Below are positions 36,642 to 45,327 of a stretch of DNA of 64,000 bases, piece after piece. Source of the stretch: Fischerella sp. CENA71 (GTDB taxonomy: Bacteria > Cyanobacteriota > Cyanobacteriia > Cyanobacteriales > Nostocaceae); the NCBI GenBank assembly GCA_024239075.1, contig JANBVI010000069.1:1-64000 (forward strand). Reading direction: 5' to 3'. A program made the position numbers and the translations under genes. The notes beneath the pieces are model-generated. The model was not told the DNA's origin. It made no database searches and saw nothing but the letters and a program-made list of their open reading frames with translations. Each line of letters starts with the position of its first letter. Position 1 is the first letter of the stretch.

Positions 36642-37700
36642 ATGATTGTAGTCATGAAAATAGGTTCCCCTGAAGCGGAAGTTAACCGCGTGAACGAGGA
36701 ACTCACCACTTGGGGGCTGACACCAGAAAAAATTGTTGGTAAACACAAAGTCGTAATTGGTCTAGTTGGTGAAACAGCCGACCTAGATCCCCTACAAATT
36801 CAGGAAGTTAGTCCCTGGATTGAGGAAGTATTACGGGTAGAAAAGCCTTACAAACGCGCTAGCCGTGAATACCGCCACGGAGAAGCATCTGAAGTAGTTG
36901 TCAACACTCCTGATGGAGCTGTTACCTTTGGCGAACACCATCCCTTAGTTGTTGTGGCAGGACCCTGCTCCGTCGAAAATAAAGAAATGATTATTGAGAC
37001 GGCGCAATGTGTCAAAGCTGCGGGGGCTAGATTTCTACGCGGTGGTGCCTATAAACCTCGAACTTCGCCTTACGCCTTCCAAGGTCATGGTGAAAGCGCT
37101 TTAGAATTACTAGCAGCAGCGCGGGATGCTAGCGGGCTGGGTATTATTACAGAAGTTATGGACGCTGCTGACCTGGACAAAATTGCAGAAATTGCTGATG
37201 TTGTCCAAGTAGGTGCAAGAAACATGCAAAATTTCTCTCTACTCAAAAAAGTAGGGGCGCAACCAAAGCCAGTTTTACTGAAGCGGGGAATGTCAGCAAC
37301 TATTGAAGAATGGTTGATGGCTGCTGAATATATTTTGGCGGCGGGAAATCCAAATGTGATTTTGTGCGAGCGAGGAATTCGTACCTTTGACCGTCAATAT
37401 ACACGCAATGCTTTGGATATATCAGCTATACCAGTGTTGCGAAACCTGACTCACCTACCAATTATGATTGATCCGAGTCATGGTACTGGTTGGGCTGCTT
37501 ATGTACCTTCAATGGCAATGGCGTCTATTGCTGCTGGGTGTGATTCTTTAATGATTGAAGTTCACCCCAACCCGAAGAAAGCTTTATCAGACGGGCCTCA
37601 ATCTCTAACACCAGAGGCTTTCGACCAGTTAATGCAAGAACTCGCAGTCATTGGTAAGGCTGTAGGACGTTGGCCACAACCAGCTGTGGCTTTGGCTTAA
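36642..37700 (+). CDS. aroF: 3-deoxy-7-phosphoheptulonate (DAHP) synthase
   Basis: The 352-residue protein is a type I-beta DAHP synthase, which joins phosphoenolpyruvate and erythrose 4-phosphate at the start of the shikimate pathway. An N-terminal ferredoxin-like (ACT-related) regulatory domain (1-70, MKIGSPEAEVNRVNEEL) precedes the barrel with VVAGPCSVENKEMI, RGGAYKPRTSPYAFQG, LKRGMSATIEEWL and IDPSHGTGW. Such enzymes are usually inhibited by tyrosine, phenylalanine or chorismate through the N-terminal domain. The region in front may hold a structured RNA. Confidence 0.96.
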   Translation: MIVVMKIGSPEAEVNRVNEELTTWGLTPEKIVGKHKVVIGLVGETADLDPLQIQEVSPWIEEVLRVEKPYKRASREYRHGEASEVVVNTPDGAVTFGEHHPLVVVAGPCSVENKEMIIETAQCVKAAGARFLRGGAYKPRTSPYAFQGHGESALELLAAARDASGLGIITEVMDAADLDKIAEIADVVQVGARNMQNFSLLKKVGAQPKPVLLKRGMSATIEEWLMAAEYILAAGNPNVILCERGIRTFDRQYTRNALDISAIPVLRNLTHLPIMIDPSHGTGWAAYVPSMAMASIAAGCDSLMIEVHPNPKKALSDGPQSLTPEAFDQLMQELAVIGKAVGRWPQPAVALA

Positions 37701-37860
37701 AGATCAAAGTAAAAGACGCGGGGAAAAGGGAGAGGCGGTGACGCGGTGAGTGAAGAAGACGCGGGGAGGAGAGGACGCGGTAAGTCTTCCATTTAAATTC
37801 CCAGTGTCTTTGTTGCGTCTTTTGTGTCCCCACGTCTTCAGTATCACCGTGTCAAATTAA

Positions 37861-38730
37861 CTAGCGTCTTCTGCTACCAAAACCAGTGCTACGACGAGTT
37901 GAAGAACTACGACCGCTGCCAAAACTTCTACCAGAATTGCGTCTAGTAGAACTAGAGTTACCAGATGGTCTAAGGGTACTGCTACCATAGCCAGAACCAG
38001 TAGGACGATTACCAGTAGTGGTACGTGGTGTTGTGCGTACAGTAGACGTATTGGGAGTTCTGCGAATGTTTCCTGTTGTGCGGAAAGCGGTGCGATTCCT
38101 GACAGCTACTGGTGGCTGATTATAACGACTCCGATAGCTGGAAACTGCATCATTGTAGCTTCTGCCATAACCGCCGTAACCAGTCAAGGGTACTCCTGGC
38201 TGATACACAGGTGGTACATAGTACTGGGGTCTGAACAACAAACTACCAAGAGCCTGACCAGCTAGAGCGCCAGCAAAAGGTGTCCAAAAATTACTTTCTT
38301 GACGGACGACTACTGTCTCCTGCTGTCCGGTCTGAGGATTTGTCTGAGTTTGGGTGACGTTGTGGACATACTCGATTTTAAAATCTTCTGTTAAGTACAT
38401 CACTGGCTGTCCGTTTTCCACTTTCAGGTAAGTTTTTTTACCCTGTTTAATTTCGTCATCGGTCAGCCGTGCCATTTGCAAATTTTCGGTTCTAACAGTT
38501 GGGGGTGTAGCGTTAAGCAAAAACAGAGTATATACCCCATCAGCATCGTCATAGGTAGCTTGTTGGACTGGATACTGACCATCACTCAACTTACTGAGGT
38601 TTGTTGTCTGATTGCCGTTATTAGCTTGCGGCTGATTTTGATTTGCTCCACCGCCGCAGGCAACTGTGGTTAAACACAAACTCAATGTTAAAACAAGTAC
38701 TGTTAATTTACGCAAAATTTTCATCAGCAT
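37861..38730 (-). CDS. Putative lipoprotein with Ser/Arg-rich tail
   Basis: The 289-residue protein has a lipoprotein signal peptide with lipobox LTTVAC (cysteine near residue 25). A folded middle part (YPVQQATYDDADGVYTLFLLN, LKVENGQPVMYLTEDFKIEY) is followed by a glycine-containing hydrophobic stretch and a 100-residue low-complexity tail rich in Ser, Thr, Arg and Gly (ending GFGSRRR). It is probably anchored to a membrane in the periplasm. I recognise similar cyanobacterial proteins but no function. It is convergent with the DAHP synthase gene. Confidence 0.8.
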   Translation of the reverse strand: MLMKILRKLTVLVLTLSLCLTTVACGGGANQNQPQANNGNQTTNLSKLSDGQYPVQQATYDDADGVYTLFLLNATPPTVRTENLQMARLTDDEIKQGKKTYLKVENGQPVMYLTEDFKIEYVHNVTQTQTNPQTGQQETVVVRQESNFWTPFAGALAGQALGSLLFRPQYYVPPVYQPGVPLTGYGGYGRSYNDAVSSYRSRYNQPPVAVRNRTAFRTTGNIRRTPNTSTVRTTPRTTTGNRPTGSGYGSSTLRPSGNSSSTRRNSGRSFGSGRSSSTRRSTGFGSRRR

Positions 38731-38845
38731 TTAACTATCTTCTCATCTTCGAGCTTAACAATTTCTCAATGAAATTGGGGATGTATTGGTGTTTTTGGTT
38801 GTTAATTAGTTGTTCAAAACAACAATCAACTACGAACCAAGACCA

Positions 38846-39439
38846 TTACAAAGGTATCAACTCTGGGTAGTATTGCAAAAGTTGATCGTTAGTGAGTTCA
38901 TCACCTAATTGAGCAGGTGAAAAATGTACCTGAATTGCTTGGAATTTATGGTTATAGTGCAAATTAATTAAAGCTTTGAAAGCTTCTTTCAAGGCGTAAG
39001 TATTGGCGAGATCGGTTTCTAATTCTGGTACTTCTCCTTGATAAGCAATCGTAATCATGACAACAACATTACGCGTTATAGGTAGAGAAAAAGAGTCATT
39101 ATAATCAGACTCAGAACTGAAATCTGGCTCACTCTTGTAACGTTGGGCTGAGTCTGTAAACAACTCATTAACATAATCTCCCGCTTCGCCTTCATTCCAA
39201 AATACATCGCCTTCATTGGCAGCAGAAAGCCAATATTCATCGTATTGCAGTAAAGTTTGGCAAAGTTCTACTAATCCTTCTCCCAAAACATTTAGATCAC
39301 CATCAGAATCCATTGCTTCCCGCGCACCACGATTTAATACTCCCAAGATTGGTGCCACTTCAGACCCCGCTAAATGTAACATAATACGACACACTACATA
39401 GCGAGTCTTACCGATCATTCGATTAAAGGAATCGCGCAT
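38846..39439 (-). CDS. DUF1517 family protein
   Basis: The 197-residue soluble protein fits DUF1517 as found in cyanobacteria and plastids: GEGLVELCQTLLQYDEYWLSAANEG, ITRNVVVMITIAYQGEVPELE and an end LGDELTNDQLLQYYPELIPL. The first part (KTRYVVCRIMLHLAGSEVAP) is helical. Function is unknown. It has its own promoter region of about 180 bases, shared with tyrA on the other side. Confidence 0.88.
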   Translation of the reverse strand: MRDSFNRMIGKTRYVVCRIMLHLAGSEVAPILGVLNRGAREAMDSDGDLNVLGEGLVELCQTLLQYDEYWLSAANEGDVFWNEGEAGDYVNELFTDSAQRYKSEPDFSSESDYNDSFSLPITRNVVVMITIAYQGEVPELETDLANTYALKEAFKALINLHYNHKFQAIQVHFSPAQLGDELTNDQLLQYYPELIPL

Positions 39440-39617
39440 TTTTACTCCTATGTTTGGTTAATGGTTTGTGATTATATAGTTTTTTATTTACCACTATTTA
39501 CTCTGTATTTTGCTAGCAATTCGTCTAAAATCATTGGTTTACCTCACCGGATGTCAACTTGAATAGTGGGTAAAGTTGGATATGTTAACTGGTAATTGAA
39601 TTTCGATCACAATCACA

Positions 39618-40463
39618 ATGAATATTGGTATTTTAGGACTTGGACTAATTGGTGGTTCTTTGGGTTTAGATTTACGATCGCATGGACATTATGTATTTGG
39701 AGTCAGTCGTCAGGAATCTACCTGTACCAAGGCGATCGCTCTTGGTAGTGTAGATGAAGCATCTGTTAACATGAATTTGCTCACTGCCGTAGAGGTTGTA
39801 TTCATTTGTACACCGATTGGGCTTATTATTCCCACAATTGAGCAGTTGATTACTCATCTGCCTGCTAATGTTGTAATCACCGATGTTGGTTCAGTCAAAA
39901 CGCCGATAGTGAAGGCAATTTCTCCCCTGTGGACAAATTTTATCGGTGGACACCCGATGGCGGGTACAGCCGAAAGTGGTATTGAGGCTGCACAAAGACA
40001 TCTATTTGTTGATAGACCTTATGTGTTAACACCAACTGCTACAACACCCCCAGAGGCGATATCTACTGTGGAGAAAATAGTCAAACAACTGGGATCTAAA
40101 CTTTACTATTGTCCTCCCGAAAATCATGACCGAGCAGTGAGTTGGATTTCTCATCTACCAGTTATGGTGAGCGCTGCTTTAATTACTGCTTGTCTGGGTG
40201 AAAGTGACCCCGAAGTGTTGCAATTAGCAAAAAAATTAGCTAGTTCTGGCTTTAGAGATACTAGTCGTGTCGGCGGCGGAAACCCAGAACTAGGGATGAT
40301 GATGGCCCAGTATAATCAACAAGAAGTATTGCGATCGCTCCACCAATATCGCCATGATCTTGACGAATTAATTCACCTAATTGAGCAAGAAAATTGGACA
40401 GGTTTAGAAGCAAAGCTCAAGTTGACTCAATCAAGCCGTCCTGAATTTGTTGAAGATTGTTAG
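39618..40463 (+). CDS. tyrA: Prephenate/arogenate dehydrogenase
   Basis: The 281-residue protein begins with a Rossmann motif IGILGLGLIGGSLGLDL (GxGxxG) and has the TyrA catalytic features TDVGSVKTPIV, GGHPMAGTAESG (catalytic histidine) and SWISHLPVMVSAAL. It lacks a fused chorismate mutase or ACT domain. Cyanobacterial TyrA enzymes of this size oxidise arogenate with NADP+ to give tyrosine, so arogenate is the likely substrate. A few kilobases away is DAHP synthase of the same pathway, but they are separate transcripts. Confidence 0.95.
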   Translation: MNIGILGLGLIGGSLGLDLRSHGHYVFGVSRQESTCTKAIALGSVDEASVNMNLLTAVEVVFICTPIGLIIPTIEQLITHLPANVVITDVGSVKTPIVKAISPLWTNFIGGHPMAGTAESGIEAAQRHLFVDRPYVLTPTATTPPEAISTVEKIVKQLGSKLYYCPPENHDRAVSWISHLPVMVSAALITACLGESDPEVLQLAKKLASSGFRDTSRVGGGNPELGMMMAQYNQQEVLRSLHQYRHDLDELIHLIEQENWTGLEAKLKLTQSSRPEFVEDC

Positions 40464-40555
40464 TGGTTATTAGTAGTTGGATAAAATTAAATTCATTCGT
40501 GGAGGGAGGGAACAGAGAAGGGGGAACAGGAAAAACAATGTGTGTAATTAAATTC

Positions 40556-40679
40556 GGGAGCATCCCAAATGTTTGAGTTTATTTTTAAACGCACCAGTTA
40601 GCAAAGGTAAACGCAGAGGAGCGCAGAACGTTAAGCACAGTTACTTCGTTTTGTGTTTTGAAAAAATTGGGATGCTCCC
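40556..40679. mobile_element. Short inverted-repeat element (MITE-like)
   Basis: GGGAGCATCCCAA (40556-40568) and TTGGGATGCTCCC (40667-40679) are perfect 13-bp terminal inverted repeats enclosing about 98 bp with no ORF. Inside are repeated AACGCAGAGG-like pieces. No clear target duplication flanks it. The form suggests a non-autonomous element or a palindrome-ended repeat family. Confidence 0.6.
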
Positions 40680-40743
40680 AGACTAAATATCTTCGTACAA
40701 ATGCTGCGCCCCTATAGTGGTTCATTTTTGAGGTTTGAATCCT

Positions 40744-40848
40744 CAAGTTTCGTGTTCTGAGGGTGAAGTTTCATGTTTTGAACCCGAAGTTTCTCGTTTC
40801 ATCCCTGAAGTTTCATGTTTCAAGCCCGAAGTTTCATGTTTCAAATAA
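40744..40848. repeat. 21-bp tandem repeat, about five units
   Basis: Units of 21 bp begin GAAGTTTCATGTTTCAAGCCC (longest conserved form, 21 positions with variants at the 3' third). Five consecutive copies are visible with increasing divergence to the left. Length is a multiple of seven, in line with heptamer-based short tandem repeats of Nostocales. Confidence 0.75.
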
Positions 40849-40908
40849 GACAATCATCTGATGAAAATCTCTTCTCGTTACCTATTCCCCGTTAAGAGTT
40901 CCCTCCAC

Positions 40909-41754
40909 TTAATCACAATTTCGATAGCCTACTGCTTTGGAAAAGTCTGTATTTCCAAGTTTGGCATTTTCAAAATTAGCGTTTGTTAAGTCAGCACCAC
41001 GAAATGATGTGGCAAAGCAGCTTGTAATTTCTCTTACATTATGAAGTAGGGAAAACATCACTAGTGCGATCGCTCCCACACACAAACTCCCCCATACTAA
41101 TCCCCAAACGAGATGCAGGGTACTTAAGTATGCAAATGTCACTGCTGCTAGTAAAAAAGCAAACCCATACGCTGCTACCGTACCTGCAACGCCAACTGCA
41201 ACACCTGCTAATCCTCTAGGAAAGTAAAAACCGATAAATCCTGTAATTATCGCACTTAAAATTAAAGTTTTTATACCAACTTCTGGATGATTTTGGATCG
41301 TGGTAATTCCGCGATAAAACAAAGTTAGTAAGGCGCTTAATACTGATCCGGAAACCATTGTAGCAATACGGTTAATAAGCAATTTAGTGTCATAAATAAC
41401 TCTCACAGCAGAAGCAACTGTGATTATGCCCAAAATACCGAAAAAAGTGATAGTATAAAACCAGGTTGGTTCTTCAGGAGTTACACCCAGAACGTTAAAT
41501 AATATTTGGCTAATTGCATGAAACGTTGCGATCGCCACAACTACTGCAAAAATAATTGTAATTATTAAGTGTATATGAGTTTGACCAGCCTTGACTTGCT
41601 TAAAATTAGCTCCCCGCAGTAGCGCGTTACTAAAATCACAACCGCGAATATCCGCACCGCTAAAATCTGCACCAATCAAATTACGCTTTTGAAAAGAGCG
41701 ATTTCGCAAATCCTGATTAGCAAAGTTGAGAGAACTGGAATTATACCGTTTCAC
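40909..41754 (-). CDS. Pentapeptide-repeat membrane protein
   Basis: About 281 residues from GTG 41754; a longer frame from ATG 41814 only translates an intergenic repeat (GTAGGGGTATACGGATGTAC). The N-terminus has A(D/N)LxX-type pentapeptides (NFANQDLRNRSFQKRNLIGADFSGADIRG), the middle has four to five hydrophobic segments (about 75-235), and the C-terminus again has pentapeptides (SFRGADLTNANFENAKLG). Pentapeptides form a right-handed beta helix, here on both sides of a membrane region. Function is unknown. Confidence 0.85.
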   Translation of the reverse strand: MKRYNSSSLNFANQDLRNRSFQKRNLIGADFSGADIRGCDFSNALLRGANFKQVKAGQTHIHLIITIIFAVVVAIATFHAISQILFNVLGVTPEEPTWFYTITFFGILGIITVASAVRVIYDTKLLINRIATMVSGSVLSALLTLFYRGITTIQNHPEVGIKTLILSAIITGFIGFYFPRGLAGVAVGVAGTVAAYGFAFLLAAVTFAYLSTLHLVWGLVWGSLCVGAIALVMFSLLHNVREITSCFATSFRGADLTNANFENAKLGNTDFSKAVGYRNCD

Positions 41755-41845
41755 AAAAATCCTGATACATATTGGATTTACTGTAGGGGTATACGGATGT
41801 ACGCCCCTACCCATGTATTTGTATCATCAAAAAAGTGAAATGATA

Positions 41846-42604
41846 TTAGGCTAAAAGGGCAGCTAACAAAAATAAACTATCTACTAAAATTGTACTTAAT
41901 ACCGCTCCGCCAAAAGCATACCAGTGCCGCTGCCTTCTACCTAAAGGTAAAATTCCTACCATTGTCAGAACCATAGCAAAAACTAATGCCCAGGCGACTC
42001 CCCAAGGGGTTTCTACCTGTACTACCGCGTTCTGTAAAATTAGTGGCACAAATTCCGGTTCTACTCGCATAATTTGTCGCCAGTGGGGCATTAAATTTAC
42101 TAAGTAGAAATACAAATCAGTTAAGGCAGTACCTAGCAGAGAACCTAAATAAAACCAGTTACCGACTTTTCCCCAATTTCGACGCAAGCACCATACCGCA
42201 AATGGTAAACCGATAGATTCTACTGGTAGGTGCCATAAGGGTTCCCAACGTAACCAACCCCAGTAAATTGAACCAGCTAACCAACTCCAGCTAAACCCAA
42301 ATAATAAATCTCCCCAATAATATGTTACGGAACGTGACATTAATAAGAAACTCAGCCACATCCAGAAAAATGTGATACCAACACTCAACCACGGCAGCGA
42401 TCGCACCAGAGGCGCTTCAATAAATACTGGTACAGTTACTAAAAATGTAGCTGCTGCAAAGATTAACCAAGTTTGGCGAGCAGAAGCAAATACTGCAAGC
42501 GGAGTTGACACCTGCATGTGCGGATGTCTAGAAGTGGAGAATGTCTCCGTCTCAGTCTTAACGTTGGTAGAAACAGTGTATGAGGACAATGTATTGTGAA
42601 CCAA
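41846..42604 (-). CDS. DUF3120 family membrane protein
   Basis: About 252 residues from TTG 42604, or 223 from ATG 42517. It has six or so hydrophobic segments and the cyanobacterial DUF3120 pattern: ARQTWLIFAAATFLVTVPVFIEAPLVR, WLRWEPLWHLPVESIGLPFA and LYFYLVNLMPHWRQIM. It is probably a thylakoid or plasma membrane protein; function unknown. It lies 91 bases upstream of the pentapeptide-repeat gene on the same strand. Confidence 0.88.
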   Translation of the reverse strand: MVHNTLSSYTVSTNVKTETETFSTSRHPHMQVSTPLAVFASARQTWLIFAAATFLVTVPVFIEAPLVRSLPWLSVGITFFWMWLSFLLMSRSVTYYWGDLLFGFSWSWLAGSIYWGWLRWEPLWHLPVESIGLPFAVWCLRRNWGKVGNWFYLGSLLGTALTDLYFYLVNLMPHWRQIMRVEPEFVPLILQNAVVQVETPWGVAWALVFAMVLTMVGILPLGRRQRHWYAFGGAVLSTILVDSLFLLAALLA

Positions 42605-42841
42605 AGTTTATTAATATAATTTACTTAACTTTATCTTATTTAAGATATCACGATTAATATCCCCCCCAGGGGCATAATAAGTATATTTTTTAGGAAAAGC
42701 ACATTGTCAATAAATACATTTGTGCGTCAGTATCCCTGTATTACAGCGTTACAGTCTTTTTAAGAAAATACTCTTCCGGTACAACTGACTCCAAAGACGT
42801 AAAGTTGGATAATTCGTTAAAGTTAGGCAGCTATTTCTGGA

Positions 42842-43762
42842 GTGTGGTTAATGGGAACAATGTTTGTAACAGGTGGAGTAGAATTTTTTTTGCCTGTAGG
42901 AAATCATCTGATGCAAACAGCTGGTAACGCTGTTGCGGGTGAATCCAACTTGATTGTAAAAATAGTCCAAGGATTTATTTTAGGTATAGTCCAAGGTATT
43001 ACGGAATTTTTGCCGATCAGCAGTACCGCTCACCTAATCATATTTCGAGACGTTTTAGGTTGGAAGGTGACATGGAGTAAAGCAGCTATTGATAGTATTC
43101 AGCTTGGCAGTGTTTTTGCAGTAGTAATATATTTTTGGAAAGACATTCGCAACATTTTGGGTGGTGCTTGGTTAGCATTTCAAAATAAAGAATGGCAGCG
43201 ATTTGAGTGGAAAATGTTTGTGGGGATTGCGATTGGGACGTTTCCTGCATTATTAGGTGGTTTAGTACTCAAGATTTTAGGTGTTGAGTTAGAAAGTCCT
43301 TTGATGATTGCAGGAATGTCAATCGTGATGGCAACGTTGTTGGGTTTGGCGGAGAAATTTGGCTCGCGCAAGCGTGGTTTTAAAGAAGTAGAAATTAAAG
43401 ATGGGATTATTGTAGGTTTTGGGCAAATGATCGCTCTTCTACCAGGAGCTTCGCGCTCTGGTTCCACCCTGACGACAGCTCTATTTATTGGGTTACAACG
43501 AGAGACTGCTGCTCGATTTTCATTTTTGTTAGGCTTACCAACACTGGCGATCGCCACAGCTGTTCAAACTAAAGATGTACTTCAAGAATCGCATATGTTC
43601 TTGCCATTATTGATCGGTATCGTCTCAACCTTCGTGTTTTCCTATTTATCGATTGCTTGGTTGCTTAAATTCCTACAACGGCGAAGCAACTGGGTATTTG
43701 TATGGTATCGTCTGGGATTTGGAGCAGCAATTCTGGGTGCAATTGGTGCAAGAATTCTTTAA
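42842..43762 (+). CDS. uppP: Undecaprenyl-diphosphate phosphatase
   Basis: The 306-residue polytopic protein is UppP/BacA. It has the two catalytic motifs: GITEFLPISSTAHL near residue 58 and ALLPGASRSGSTLTTAL near 198. It removes one phosphate from undecaprenyl diphosphate on the periplasmic side and so recycles the lipid carrier for peptidoglycan and polysaccharides. The N-terminus has an extra 35 residues before the first family helix; starts at GTG 42842, ATG 42851 or ATG 42860 are possible. Confidence 0.95.
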   Translation: MWLMGTMFVTGGVEFFLPVGNHLMQTAGNAVAGESNLIVKIVQGFILGIVQGITEFLPISSTAHLIIFRDVLGWKVTWSKAAIDSIQLGSVFAVVIYFWKDIRNILGGAWLAFQNKEWQRFEWKMFVGIAIGTFPALLGGLVLKILGVELESPLMIAGMSIVMATLLGLAEKFGSRKRGFKEVEIKDGIIVGFGQMIALLPGASRSGSTLTTALFIGLQRETAARFSFLLGLPTLAIATAVQTKDVLQESHMFLPLLIGIVSTFVFSYLSIAWLLKFLQRRSNWVFVWYRLGFGAAILGAIGARIL

Positions 43763-43892
43763 CTGCACATGGGAAGATGGCAGCAGGAATAGTTATCTTA
43801 ATCTTTGGAAGAGTCATTAGTCCTTAGTCATTAGTAATTAGCTTTAAACTAAGGACTAATGACCAATGACTTTTGACCAATGACAAATTAAC

Positions 43893-45218
43893 ATGACTAC
43901 TATTCGTCCAGCTCGAATTACCAAAGTATTACCCAATTCTATTGCAGCAGAAATTGGTTTTGAAGTTGGGGATGCGATCGTCACTATTAACGGTACATCT
44001 CCTCGTGATTTAATTGACTATCAGTTTTTGTGTGCTGATGAAATTTTAGAATTAGAAGTATTAGACGCTACTGGCAAAACTCATCATCTGGAAATAGAAA
44101 AAGACTACGATGAAGACTTGGGGTTAGAATTTGAAACCGCCTTGTTTGATAATTTAATTCAGTGCAATAATCGCTGTCCGTTTTGTTTTATCGACCAACA
44201 ACCACCAGGTAAGCGTTCAAGTTTGTATCTCAAAGATGACGATTATCGCTTGAGCTTTTTGTATGGTTCTTACCTGACTTTAACTAATTTGACAGAACGA
44301 GAATGGCAACGTATTGAAGCAATGCGCTTATCTCCATTATATGTATCGGTTCATGCTACAGAACCCGAAGTGAGAATTAGACTCTTAAAAAATCCTCGCG
44401 CCGGACAAATTTTGCAGCATCTCAAGTGGTTTCAACAGAGGCGACTGCAAATCCATGCTCAAGTAGTCGTATGTCCTGGTATAAATGATGGCAAGCATCT
44501 GGAACAAACCTTGAGAGATTTAGCGTCATTTCATACTGGTGAAGTGCCAGCTGTTGCTTCGGTAGCAGTAGTCCCAGTCGGATTAACTAAGTTTCGCCCC
44601 CAAGAAGATGAACTAACACCAGTTACACCAGAAAAAGCTCAAGAAGTAATTCAACAAGTGCGATCGCATCAGCAGCAATTTCGGCAAAAGTTTGATTCTA
44701 CATTTGCTTGGTTAGCTGATGAATGGTTTTTAATCGCAGGAGAGGAATTACCATATGAATCTGAATATGAAGATTATCCCCAAATCGATAACGGCGTTGG
44801 CTCGATTCGCTTGTTTATCAAGCAGTTTATGCAAACTGCTGATCGATTATTACCACCAAAAATTAAAAACCAAAAAAGATTTACTTGGGTAGTGGGTAAC
44901 GCTGTAGAACAAGCATTTCAACCAATTCTAGAACGCTTTAATTCTGTAGAAGGTTTAGAAGTGACTATGCAGGCTCTCAATAGTGATTATTGGGGACAAA
45001 GTATATCTGTGACAGGCTTGCTCACTGGTCATGATTTATTGCTAAATTTACAAGGACAAGATTTGGGAGATGGAATCTTGCTGCCAAGTGTCATGCTAAA
45101 ACATGGCGAATTGGTATTTTTAGATGATATAAATGTGAAAGAATTAGCCTGTCAATTAGATACAAACATCTTTCCCATTGCCGGAGTAGAAGAACTAATA
45201 GAGACTTGTATTAAATAA
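43893..45218 (+). CDS. TIGR03279-type radical SAM protein (DUF512)
   Basis: The 441-residue protein starts with a PDZ-like domain (ARITKVLPNSIAAEIGFEVGDAIVTING), then an atypical radical-SAM cysteine cluster CNNRCPFCFIDQ near residue 90 (C-x3-C-x2-C), and ends with the DUF512 region (WVVGNAVEQAFQPILERFNSVEG, LLTGHDLLLNLQGQDLGDGILLP). This family is found in nearly all cyanobacteria and in some Firmicutes. The substrate is unknown. Confidence 0.93.
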   Translation: MTTIRPARITKVLPNSIAAEIGFEVGDAIVTINGTSPRDLIDYQFLCADEILELEVLDATGKTHHLEIEKDYDEDLGLEFETALFDNLIQCNNRCPFCFIDQQPPGKRSSLYLKDDDYRLSFLYGSYLTLTNLTEREWQRIEAMRLSPLYVSVHATEPEVRIRLLKNPRAGQILQHLKWFQQRRLQIHAQVVVCPGINDGKHLEQTLRDLASFHTGEVPAVASVAVVPVGLTKFRPQEDELTPVTPEKAQEVIQQVRSHQQQFRQKFDSTFAWLADEWFLIAGEELPYESEYEDYPQIDNGVGSIRLFIKQFMQTADRLLPPKIKNQKRFTWVVGNAVEQAFQPILERFNSVEGLEVTMQALNSDYWGQSISVTGLLTGHDLLLNLQGQDLGDGILLPSVMLKHGELVFLDDINVKELACQLDTNIFPIAGVEELIETCIK

Positions 45219-45327
45219 TTGGTTGTTGTTTGTTAGTTGTTATTTGTTGGTTGTTTAAATTAATTACCAACTAATGACCAATAACCAATGCTCAATAACT
45301 AATATTAAGTAAGGAGTAGATAGTGAA

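Larger units (their letters stand above)
40464..40908. other. Gene-free interval with two repeat types
   Basis: No gene is visible between the convergent tyrA and pentapeptide-repeat genes. It contains an inverted-repeat element at 40556-40679 and a 21-bp tandem repeat at 40744-40848, both listed separately. Confidence 0.6.

Noticed and set aside
40744-40848. CRISPR array
   Set aside because: The 21-bp units are directly adjacent without spacers, so this is a tandem repeat; the same holds for 56141-56258. No cas gene is in the window.
43180-43557. 125-codon frame opposite uppP
   Set aside because: It is antisense to a clearly conserved membrane protein and has arginine/proline-rich shadow composition.
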